Shown here one piece after another: positions 1-5,170 of a stretch of 5,170 nt of DNA. The notes under the pieces were generated by a model. That model did no database searches, was not told where the DNA came from, and saw only the letters and a list, made by a program, of their open reading frames with translations. The position numbers and the translations under genes are program-made. Origin of the DNA: Oribacterium sp. UBA3737 (GTDB lineage Bacteria > Bacillota_A > Clostridia > Lachnospirales > Lachnospiraceae). The stretch is taken from contig DFGZ01000057.1 in assembly GCA_002371295.1 (NCBI GenBank), forward strand, positions 1-5,170, written 5' to 3'. Each line of letters begins with the position of its first letter. Position 1 is the stretch's first letter.

Positions 1-639
1 GGAATCTACGGAACATATCTCGGACTTGAGAAGAAGTGGAAGAAGGAAGATCTTTTCAATGGTGCAATGCGTGCAGATGCTATCACACACATCGTAACAG
101 TTGTACTTATTTCAGGAGCCATCGTTCTGGTTGGCGCTATAGTGCTTAACCCTACAGGTGAGACCATCAAGGCACCTGCTCAGCTCGGACAGCTTCTCAC
201 ACCGTTCCTCGGCAGCGCAGCACCCATCGTAATGGGTATCGCTATCATCGGTGCAGGTTTCTCTTCACTTCTCGGAAATACTCAGAGAGGTGTAGTTCTT
301 CTCAATGCCGGTCTCAACAAGGAGACAGGACTTGAGTCAAAGCCTGTAAAGGTTCTTTGTATTGCATGTCTTGCAGTTGCAACAGTCATCTGCTTCTCAT
401 ACGGCGGATCACCTACACAGCTTATCTTCATCGCTAACGTAGCAACATCTATAGCTACTCCTGTTGCAGGTCTCTTCATGGTACTTATCCTTTGGAAGAA
501 GGAGCTCTATGAGGGTATGGAGTCACCAAGACTTTTACAGATTTCCATGACAATCTGCTACATTTTCGCACTTTACATGACATGGAGTGCACTTCAGACT
601 CAGGTTCCAAAGCTTATCAATTCATTTATCGGTGGCTGA
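1..639 (+). CDS. NRAMP-family divalent metal ion transporter, C-terminal part (5' end outside window)
   Basis: This is an integral membrane transporter that would import divalent metal with protons. The frame is open from base 1, so the first ATG at 67 is internal and 212 residues are visible. About five hydrophobic segments can be seen, near residues 29-49, 75-91, 117-134, 139-164 and 178-198. They fit NRAMP helices TM7-TM11. The match to MntH-type proteins includes the LTPFLGSAAPIVMGIAIIGAG stretch (TM8 region), a GGSPTQLIFIANV stretch equivalent to the MntH DPTR...SQV segment, and the loop ending in WKKE. The metal-binding motifs of TM1 (DPGN) and TM6 (MPH) would lie upstream of base 1. 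It therefore cannot be decided whether this is a Mn2+/Fe2+ carrier or an NRAMP-related Mg2+ transporter, and no gene symbol is given. Codon use is strongly biased (ACA, GTA, CTT/CTC), more so than in the downstream regulator gene, which suggests good expression. The gene ends in TGA and is followed by a strong terminator. Confidence 0.85.
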   Translation, partial: GIYGTYLGLEKKWKKEDLFNGAMRADAITHIVTVVLISGAIVLVGAIVLNPTGETIKAPAQLGQLLTPFLGSAAPIVMGIAIIGAGFSSLLGNTQRGVVLLNAGLNKETGLESKPVKVLCIACLAVATVICFSYGGSPTQLIFIANVATSIATPVAGLFMVLILWKKELYEGMESPRLLQISMTICYIFALYMTWSALQTQVPKLINSFIGG

Positions 640-674
640 TGGTATGAGTTTTGACCGGTTGATATCAGTCAGAC

Positions 675-694
675 GGTGATTTGAAGTGATCACC
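675..694 (+). repeat. Small inverted repeat downstream of the NRAMP gene
   Basis: GGTGAT at 675-680 is complementary to ATCACC at 689-694 around an 8-base loop. The second arm overlaps the 8-base palindrome GTGATCAC at 686-693. Another perfect 8-base palindrome, TGATATCA, lies just before it at 660-667. These sit between the stop codon and the main terminator, so they may only be 3'-UTR structure. No function can be assigned. Confidence 0.3.
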
Positions 695-721
695 TGAAAG
701 AAAAAATAGTAGTATATAAAG

Positions 722-758
722 GGCCATGTGCATGAGGATTCATGTACATGGTCTTTTT
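722..758 (+). terminator. Rho-independent terminator of the NRAMP transporter gene
   Basis: A 13-bp stem pairs 722-734 with 741-753. It contains two G-T wobbles and a 6-base loop (AGGATT), and five T residues follow at 754-758. The stem begins GGCCATG and its 3' arm ends CATGGTC. It lies 82 bases after the NRAMP stop codon and should end that transcript, separating it from the corA operon. Confidence 0.88.
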
Positions 759-773
759 GCTATATTCAACATT

Positions 774-782
774 TGCTATACA
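774..782 (+). promoter_or_regulatory. Weak candidate extended -10 element for corA
   Basis: TGCTATACA matches an extended -10 (TGn plus TATACA, 5 of 6 to TATAAT). The only hexamer at 17-bp spacing is TTTTTG at 754-759, a poor -35 that overlaps the upstream T-tract. If used, transcription would begin near 789 and leave a leader of about 135 bases before corA. No better sigma-A promoter was found between 640 and 923, yet the strong upstream terminator implies that one should exist. Confidence 0.25.
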
Positions 783-830
783 TTTTTATTGTAAAAAACA
801 TAGCATTCTCAGGAACTTCAGATTAAAATA

Positions 831-870
831 TGCGGTAAATCTGGTCGATATAAATACTGTATTTACTGCA
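831..870 (+). repeat. Overlapping inverted repeats in the corA leader
   Basis: Two dyads share one arm. The outer one pairs 831-840 (TGCGGTAAAT) with 861-870 (ATTTACTGCA), giving 10 bp with one G-T wobble and a 20-base loop. The inner one is a perfect 7+1+7 repeat, TAAATAC-T-GTATTTA at 851-865. As RNA, the inner one would fold as a 6-bp stem with a 3-base loop. Because 861-865 belongs to both, the two RNA hairpins exclude each other. As DNA, the inner repeat could be a protein operator. The element lies 53 bases before the preferred corA start. Confidence 0.45.
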
Positions 871-910
871 GAGGCTTAAGATTCTTTTTGTCAAAAAAAA
901 CGTACTATAA

Positions 911-917
911 TGAGGAA
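911..917 (+). promoter_or_regulatory. Ribosome binding site that decides the corA start
   Basis: TGAGGAA lies 6 bases before the ATG at 924, a normal Shine-Dalgarno position. The alternative in-frame TTG at 888 has only AGAGG at 870-874 with a long 13-base gap, and its first codons fall in an A8 run. The ATG at 924 is therefore preferred. Confidence 0.65.
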
Positions 918-923
918 ACGAAC

Positions 924-1838
924 ATGTATTATTTGATTGACACTATGCTTCGAAAATGTTCAGCAGAAGAGTGTCACAGCGGTGAATTTCAATATGTGGC
1001 GGTATTGTCACCTGAAGAGTGGAATGCAGAATGTGATTCCTACGAAATGGGCATCGACATGGAACCGGATACCAGGGAAATCTACACCACTAATGCCGAG
1101 GTCAATTATGATTCTGTTACCGGCACCTTCGCGATTCCCGACAGGAGCAATATGTCCGGAGACTATCACAACTTCGCTTTTGCCCTTGATGAGAAAGGAA
1201 TCGTATTCATTGATTCCGGTGACACTGCATCGAGGATTATCAACAGGATAATAGAAACCAAAAAATGGCGAATGCCTTGTCTTGAAAGATTTATCTATGA
1301 TTTCATTGAGCAGATAATACACGAGGATCAGCGAATACTGGAGAACTATGAAAAAAGGCTTGATGCCATAGATAAAGATATCGACAGCGGCAAGGAAGTT
1401 GATCTTGATACATTGAATGAAATCAGGGGAGATCTCAGGGATCTTAGGATACATTACAACCAGCTGATCGACCTGGCTCAGGAATTTGAAGAGAATGAGA
1501 ACAATTTCTTCCAAATGGATCATCTGCGCTTTTTCAGACTTTTCTCCAACAGAGTAACGAGACTGTATGACATTGTGAGTTCACTTCTGGATTATACGAA
1601 CCAGATCCGGGATACCTATCAGTCGAAGCTCGATGTAAAACAGAATCATATCATGACAGTGCTTACGGTTGTCACGACTGTTTTTATGCCGCTTACACTT
1701 ATCGTCGGATGGTACGGCATGAATTTCAAATATATGCCGGAACTTGATTCTGTGTGGGGATATCCCGCCGTTATCGGGGTCTCTGTATTGATCGTTATTA
1801 TCAGCCTTGTATTCTTTAAGTATAAGAAGTGGTTATAA
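924..1838 (+). CDS. corA: CorA-family Mg2+ transport protein
   Basis: This is a channel of the CorA metal ion transporter family, which forms pentamers in the cytoplasmic membrane and carries Mg2+ (sometimes Co2+ or Ni2+) inward. The 304-residue protein has the full expected plan. A soluble cytoplasmic N-terminal domain covers about residues 1-120. Long charged helices follow at about 120-240, including the heptad-like stretch around 134-195. Two C-terminal membrane helices lie near 245-263 and 280-298. The selectivity signature YGMNF is at residues 264-268, followed by the canonical MPEL loop at 271-274. The basic tail KKWL is typical. The start is placed at ATG 924 on the strength of its ribosome binding site; the open frame extends to TTG 888, which would add 12 residues. 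The gene ends 9 bases before the PRD regulator gene with no terminator, so the two are probably cotranscribed. No M-box Mg2+ riboswitch was recognised upstream. Family assignment is firm, but ion preference cannot be read from sequence alone. Confidence 0.93.
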   Translation: MYYLIDTMLRKCSAEECHSGEFQYVAVLSPEEWNAECDSYEMGIDMEPDTREIYTTNAEVNYDSVTGTFAIPDRSNMSGDYHNFAFALDEKGIVFIDSGDTASRIINRIIETKKWRMPCLERFIYDFIEQIIHEDQRILENYEKRLDAIDKDIDSGKEVDLDTLNEIRGDLRDLRIHYNQLIDLAQEFEENENNFFQMDHLRFFRLFSNRVTRLYDIVSSLLDYTNQIRDTYQSKLDVKQNHIMTVLTVVTTVFMPLTLIVGWYGMNFKYMPELDSVWGYPAVIGVSVLIVIISLVFFKYKKWL

Positions 1839-1847
1839 AATTGAGCC

Positions 1848-3761
1848 ATGGAACTTACCAACAGACAAATCTATATAATTTCATATCTTCTTAATCAGCC
1901 TGAGGGGATGAATGCGGATCACCTGGCGGCAAAGGCCGGGATTTCTTTGCGTACGCTGCAGACTGAGATCAGAGACATTAACAAAAGTCTTGAAGACGGG
2001 GCTGCCATAATAAATGTTGGAAAGCATGGCTATTCGGTGAAGAATTTCAGCGAAAAAGCGAGAGAGACCATACTTGCCCAGGCAGACGACCGACAGACTA
2101 TGCTGATGCCGGAGCAGAGGGTAAATGACATTCTTTCGGTGCTGCTTTTCGAGAAGGATTACATCAGTATGGAGGCCCTGGCCAACAGACTCTACATGTC
2201 CAAGGGAACTGTTTTCAGGACCATAGAGAATTCAGGTGTTCTGAAGAAGCTGGTAACTGTGAACAGGACCAAGGGTCTTATCGTGGAGCTTCCGGAATTT
2301 CAGAAAAGGCAGTATCTCACCAAGGTGTTCGACAGGGAGTCCGCTGAAATTTATGCCCCCTCTGTTTCTGCAAAGTACAAGGGCCTCGACAGCATCATGC
2401 GCTCTTATATGGCAAAGCTTTTCGTTTCCCATCAGTACCATGTTTCCGGTGAATCCATGAGGAGCTTCCGGCGGTATATGGTCCTGTCTTTTATCAGAAG
2501 CAGCATGGGATATACATTGGAACAGATCGACCACGGGCTTCCCATATCGTCTCTCATGAATGAGCTTCTGGATATCATATATTCCGTAACCGGGATGTCC
2601 TTTACGGATTCGGAGAAACAGGATCTGCAGGCAAAGCTTAATGAACTTCCAGCTTTTCTCATCGAGATACCGGAGACAAGAAAGGTCTGGGAAACCGTTA
2701 TGGAGCCCGGATATCAAAGGTTTAGGGACTGCATCTTGAAAACCTTCGGGCTGGAGTTTTCCATGAAAGAGGAGGACAAGAAGAGGTTCCTTCTTCATGT
2801 TTATAAGCTCCATCAGCGTGTGGAATTCGGACATCATATAAGTAATTACCACAAGCGGGAGATAAACAGGACTTATGTCCTTGCAACAGAGATCGTTGTA
2901 AGCTGCTTTGAACAGGCTTTCGGATTCAAGGCACCGGAAACAGAAGTTGCTTTTATCGCCCTGTATGTTGCCATGGCCCTGAGATTTAAGGAGAAACCGG
3001 CTGACTGCATCATAGTGACCTCAAGGAATCCAAGCCTTGTGTGGCCCATGAAACAGTGGATGGAGGAGCATTTCCCTAATGAGATAGGGCGTGTTACGGT
3101 GGTTGAACATTATCTCTGGCTCAATAAGGAGCTTAGAAGTAAGTATGTTCCGGAGCAGGACAATGCTTTGATCCTGACAGCAAGCGCGTCCATGGCCCTT
3201 TCCTGCCCGGAGGCTGTGCTTGTGAAGCTCTTCGCTCTCGACAATGAGTATGAGCTCATAAGCAGGCGCCTGAAGGAAATAAGAAAACGTATAAGAGACA
3301 GGGAGCTTCAGGAGGCGGTTGAGAGATATGTGAGATTCAGAATCGTGACCCCGGATGAAATTGATAGTTGTGGGGATCTCCCGGAACTTATAGAGAAGAT
3401 ATATCCGGATGATGGTGCCGGTGCCTGCATCCGTGAGACGGATCCTGAGCTTTTTCAGGTTTCGGGAGAAAGCTATGAATTCGTTCTTGATACGGATTCT
3501 TTCCTGGTTCCCCGTATACATACCGGAAGAGCGAAGCCTCAGGATGGTAACAGCATACAGATACTTTATCTTGAGAAAACTGTCCTTTACCGTGGAACAA
3601 ATATAAGATCAGTGGTGGTTTCAGACTACTACACGGAAACCGGTGAGATGATAAGCTTTTATAACCTGATCGGTGAGATATTAAAACCCGGGAAAATTGA
3701 TGAGCTGAAAGCTGAGAGATCCAGACCGGGATTAAATGATGTGACTGCTTATAGCTGTTAA
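1848..3761 (+). CDS. PTS-regulation-domain transcriptional regulator (LicR/ManR/MtlR-like; HTH-HTH-PRD-PRD-EIIB-EIIA)
   Basis: This is a DNA-binding activator of the class normally controlled by phosphorylation through the sugar phosphotransferase system. Its 637 residues match the usual length of LicR-type proteins. In order: an HTH_11-type helix-turn-helix at about 4-60 (DHLAAKAGISLRTLQTEIRDIN); a second, Mga-like HTH at about 92-148 (MEALANRLYMSKGTVFRTIE); PRD1 at about 175-285; PRD2 at about 290-380; an EIIB(Gat)-like fold at about 385-470; and an EIIA(fructose/mannitol)-like domain at about 505-625. Against the family pattern, PRD2 keeps its first histidine (H317 in FLLHVYKLHQR). The second is Tyr373 (FIALYVAMAL), PRD1 lacks its histidines at the usual places, and the EIIB cysteine position falls near Thr391. 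The EIIA IPH motif reads VPRIH (H558). These alignments were made by eye. The ATG at 1848 keeps the first HTH intact but has only a poor ribosome site, so translation is probably coupled to corA. The target and inducer are unknown; the yjeM-like gene downstream is the nearest candidate target. Confidence 0.88.
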   Translation: MELTNRQIYIISYLLNQPEGMNADHLAAKAGISLRTLQTEIRDINKSLEDGAAIINVGKHGYSVKNFSEKARETILAQADDRQTMLMPEQRVNDILSVLLFEKDYISMEALANRLYMSKGTVFRTIENSGVLKKLVTVNRTKGLIVELPEFQKRQYLTKVFDRESAEIYAPSVSAKYKGLDSIMRSYMAKLFVSHQYHVSGESMRSFRRYMVLSFIRSSMGYTLEQIDHGLPISSLMNELLDIIYSVTGMSFTDSEKQDLQAKLNELPAFLIEIPETRKVWETVMEPGYQRFRDCILKTFGLEFSMKEEDKKRFLLHVYKLHQRVEFGHHISNYHKREINRTYVLATEIVVSCFEQAFGFKAPETEVAFIALYVAMALRFKEKPADCIIVTSRNPSLVWPMKQWMEEHFPNEIGRVTVVEHYLWLNKELRSKYVPEQDNALILTASASMALSCPEAVLVKLFALDNEYELISRRLKEIRKRIRDRELQEAVERYVRFRIVTPDEIDSCGDLPELIEKIYPDDGAGACIRETDPELFQVSGESYEFVLDTDSFLVPRIHTGRAKPQDGNSIQILYLEKTVLYRGTNIRSVVVSDYYTETGEMISFYNLIGEILKPGKIDELKAERSRPGLNDVTAYSC

Positions 3762-3923
3762 TGAAGCTCAGGAAGACGCTTATTTAAGACTTTCCCGGGC
3801 CGGATTTTCGCTGCAAAACAGCAACTTCCTTCATTTGACATATTTAAAAACCTTTAAAGCTATAACAGAAATCGAAGGCGGCTTTTTGGTGCCCGTATCC
3901 TTTTCCGGCTGCAAAGACAATTC
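3762..3923 (+). other. Spacer between the regulator gene and the yjeM promoter; no gene seen
   Basis: No credible coding sequence is present. The spacer has no convincing terminator for the regulator gene. The best candidate pairs AAAGC (3856-3860) with GCTTT (3881-3885) across a 20-base loop, with two more T residues, plus a detached ACC/GGT pair outside it. A small GCTG/CAGC hairpin with a CAAAA loop lies at 3810-3822. GGAAG at 3771-3775 can also pair with CTTCC at 3825-3829 over a long loop. A perfect TTGACA hexamer at 3835-3840 is followed by TATAAC at 3861-3866, but the 20-bp spacing is too long for a normal sigma-A promoter. Confidence 0.4.
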
Positions 3924-3952
3924 TTGTAAATGAAAACGGTATGTGGTATAAT
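3924..3952 (+). promoter_or_regulatory. Sigma-A promoter for the yjeM-like gene
   Basis: The -35 hexamer TTGTAA (3924-3929) is followed by an optimal 17-bp spacer and a perfect TATAAT -10 (3947-3952). TG at 3944-3945 makes it an extended -10. Transcription should begin near 3957-3960, giving a leader of about 117-120 bases before the ATG at 4077. This is the clearest promoter in the window, and it implies that yjeM is transcribed separately from the corA-regulator operon. Confidence 0.8.
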
Positions 3953-3962
3953 TCTGAGCTAT

Positions 3963-3970
3963 TGGCGCCA
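3963..3970 (+). promoter_or_regulatory. Palindrome just downstream of the predicted yjeM transcription start
   Basis: TGGCGCCA is a perfect 8-base palindrome, GC-rich within an AT-rich leader, at about +5 to +13 of the predicted transcript. Its position would suit a repressor operator, but an 8-base palindrome can arise by chance and no binding protein can be named. Confidence 0.25.
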
Positions 3971-4022
3971 TAAAAAAGCGTTATATATGTTAAAGCGGAA
4001 GCCGGTGATTTTTTTACTGTTG

Positions 4023-4037
4023 CTTCTGAAAAAGAAG
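4023..4037 (+). repeat. Small hairpin in the yjeM leader
   Basis: CTTCT (4023-4027) pairs with AGAAG (4033-4037) around a GAAAA loop. The 3' arm overlaps the start of the AAGGGAG ribosome-site-like sequence at 4035-4041, so folding could partly hide it. The stem is only 5 bp and would be weak. Confidence 0.3.
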
Positions 4038-4046
4038 GGAGTTTAA

Positions 4047-4070
4047 GTGTACTTTTTGTACAGCAAGTAA
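4047..4070 (+). CDS. Possible 7-codon leader peptide upstream of yjeM
   Basis: A GTG at 4047 opens a 7-codon frame reading MYFLYSK and ending in TAA at 4068-4070. It is preceded at an ideal 5-base distance by AAGGGAG (4035-4041), the strongest Shine-Dalgarno-like sequence in this leader. The stop codon overlaps the AAGGA site used by yjeM. A ribosome finishing here would therefore be placed to restart at the ATG at 4077. Three of the seven residues are aromatic. A perfect TGTAC/GTACA inverted repeat with a TTTTT loop (4048-4062) lies inside it. This is inferred from layout only; so short a frame may be chance. Confidence 0.3.
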   Translation: MYFLYSK

Positions 4071-4073
4071 GGA
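4069..4073 (+). promoter_or_regulatory. Ribosome binding site of the yjeM-like gene
   Basis: AAGGA lies only 3 bases before the ATG at 4077, closer than usual. It overlaps the TAA of the possible leader peptide. An in-frame TAA at 4068 rules out any earlier yjeM start, so this start is well fixed despite the tight spacing. Confidence 0.6.
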
Positions 4074-4076
4074 TTT

Positions 4077-5170
4077 ATGAATGAGAAAAAATTAAGTCTT
4101 GCGGCACTGATACTGATGATTTTCACATCGGTATACGGTTTCAATAACATACCGAGATCCTTCTATCTCATGGGTTATGCAGCTATTCCATGGTTTGTGG
4201 TTTCGGGTATTATGTTTTTTGTTCCGTTTGCGTTTATGGTGGCAGAATTCGGCTCTGCATTTCGTAATGAGACAGGTGGCATGTACTCATGGATGTGTAA
4301 GTCTGTAGGACCTAAATACGCATTTATCGGAACCTTTATGTGGTATACCTCCTATGTACTCTGGATGGTCAATGTCTCCTCCGGTATATGGGTTCCGGTA
4401 TCAAATCTTCTTTTCGGAATGGACTGTACTTCAAGCTGGTCCTTCTTTGGATCAGAGTATCTGTCAGGTTCCAGACTTCTCGGAATCATGGCTGTGATCT
4501 TTTTTGTATTTATCACTTATTTTGATACGAAGGGAATCGACAAAATAAGCAAGGTCACATCCATTGGTGGTTCTGCTGTACTTACCATCAATATCCTCGT
4601 GGTTATCGGCTCCATAGTGATGATCATTGCGAGAGGCGGTGTGCTGCTTCAGCCTTTCGAGGGTCTCGAGTCTCTTAAAACACCTCTTAATGCTGCATAT
4701 CAGGGAAGCCCTGTGATGATCTTGTCTTTCATCGTATATGCACTTTTTGCCTATGGTGGAATAGAAGCTGTTGGCGGTCTTGTAGATAAGACTGAAAACG
4801 CAAAGAAGAACTTCCCTAAGGGAATCGTAACGGCAGCCATGGTAATAGTAGTGGGCTATGCCCTTCTTATCATGCTTGTCGGTTCCTTCACAAATTACAG
4901 CGAGATACTGGGGACTGACAACATTACACTTGGCAATGTTTCTTATGTAATCATGTCGAACTTTGCCGCAGTTTTCGGTGAGACCTTCGGAGCATCGGAA
5001 GCAACACAGGTAATGCTCGCTCACGGATTTGCCCGCATCTATGCACTTATCATGCTGCTTACACTTTTAGGAGCAATGTTCACACTTGTTTATTCTCCTC
5101 TTAAGCAGCTTATAGAGGGTACTCCTTCAGGACTCTGGCCGGGAAATATGGGTGTCATCGCTGAGAATGG
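4077..5170 (+). CDS. yjeM: YjeM-like amino acid permease, APC superfamily (3' end outside window)
   Basis: This is a cytoplasmic-membrane transporter of the APC superfamily, close to E. coli YjeM and within the glutamate:GABA-antiporter-like group. The exact substrate is not established. The visible 364 residues are about three quarters of the usual length of roughly 500. Recalled YjeM sequence matches almost colinearly: LSLAALILMIFTSVYGF at 6-22 (TM1), SFYLMGYAAIP at 28-38, AEFGSAFRNETGGMYSWM at 56-73, GPKYAFIGTFMWYTSYVLWMV at 78-98, the highly diagnostic FAYGGIEAVGGLVDKTEN at 224-241, and FTLVYSPLKQLIEGTP at 335-350. About nine hydrophobic segments are visible. The short N-terminus fits the family start, and an in-frame stop lies just upstream. 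The frame is still open at the window edge, so this is a boundary cut and not a pseudogene. It has its own promoter at 3924-3952 and follows the PRD regulator gene, which may control it. Confidence 0.92.
   Translation, partial: MNEKKLSLAALILMIFTSVYGFNNIPRSFYLMGYAAIPWFVVSGIMFFVPFAFMVAEFGSAFRNETGGMYSWMCKSVGPKYAFIGTFMWYTSYVLWMVNVSSGIWVPVSNLLFGMDCTSSWSFFGSEYLSGSRLLGIMAVIFFVFITYFDTKGIDKISKVTSIGGSAVLTINILVVIGSIVMIIARGGVLLQPFEGLESLKTPLNAAYQGSPVMILSFIVYALFAYGGIEAVGGLVDKTENAKKNFPKGIVTAAMVIVVGYALLIMLVGSFTNYSEILGTDNITLGNVSYVIMSNFAAVFGETFGASEATQVMLAHGFARIYALIMLLTLLGAMFTLVYSPLKQLIEGTPSGLWPGNMGVIAEN

Noticed and set aside
906..911. Perfect TATAAT just upstream of corA
   Set aside because: No acceptable -35 is present at 16-18 bp, and a start near 917 would leave corA without its ribosome binding site. 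The sequence overlaps that site, so the match is probably chance.
759..923. M-box (ykoK) Mg2+ riboswitch ahead of corA
   Set aside because: The leader length would allow it, but none of the conserved M-box segments I know are visible and the region is AT-rich with only simple dyads.
1008..1523. 171-codon minus-strand frame opposite corA
   Set aside because: It is fully antisense to the CorA cytoplasmic domain and has no recognisable domain of its own.
2232..2852. 206-codon open frame on the minus strand inside the regulator gene
   Set aside because: It lies wholly antisense to a well-supported PRD regulator gene and its translation resembles no family I recognise. It is best read as a shadow frame.
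3762..3900. Intrinsic terminator after the regulator gene
   Set aside because: The only stem next to a T-run (3856-3860 with 3881-3885) has 5 bp and a 20-base loop, which is too weak to call. Read-through into yjeM remains possible.
3995..4016. Attenuator terminator before the T7 run in the yjeM leader
   Set aside because: The stem before the T-run is only CGG/CCG with a 3-base loop and a mismatch outside it, too weak for an intrinsic terminator.
4464..5024. 186-codon open frame on the minus strand opposite yjeM
   Set aside because: The + strand matches YjeM throughout this stretch. The antisense product is rich in His, Cys and Tyr, with no recognisable domain.
1..5170. CRISPR array, mobile element, defence system or phage genes
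   Set aside because: No direct-repeat array, transposase, integrase, nuclease or toxin-like protein is visible. All long frames are explained by transport and regulatory genes.

Overview
The window looks like chromosome of a Gram-positive anaerobe in the Clostridia, most probably a Lachnospiraceae member (Butyrivibrio/Roseburia-like). This is inferred from the moderate GC, AT-rich spacers, purine-rich Shine-Dalgarno sites and the protein families, not from any marker gene. All four recognisable genes lie on the + strand and the window is gene-dense. I see no rRNA, tRNA, CRISPR array, insertion sequence or phage gene.

Layout. (1) Bases 1-639 hold the C-terminal part (212 codons) of an NRAMP-family metal-ion transporter, followed by a strong intrinsic terminator at 722-758. 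(2) A 284-base spacer (640-923) carries that terminator and a set of inverted repeats ahead of the next gene. (3) Bases 924-1838 encode a CorA-family Mg2+ channel with an intact YGMNF signature. (4) Only 9 bases later, 1848-3761 encodes a 637-residue PTS-type regulator with two HTH domains, two PRDs, an EIIB-like and an EIIA-like domain (the LicR/ManR/MtlR layout). Its usual phosphorylation sites look largely lost. (5) A 315-base spacer (3762-4076) holds a near-consensus sigma-A promoter, a palindrome just after the predicted transcription start, a short leader with small hairpins, and a possible 7-codon leader peptide. (6) From 4077 to the window edge runs a YjeM-like permease of the APC superfamily, cut off at its 3' end.

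How the parts may work together. The NRAMP gene is insulated by its terminator. corA and the regulator gene look like one operon because of the 9-base gap and the lack of a terminator between them. The regulator sits directly upstream of the separately promoted yjeM-like gene, so yjeM, the corA operon, or both are its most likely targets. No PTS permease or sugar gene is visible, which is unusual for this class of regulator. The most noteworthy points are the corA-regulator pairing with degenerate PTS sites, the alternative hairpins in the corA leader, and the possible coupled leader peptide ahead of yjeM. None of these alone proves a new system.
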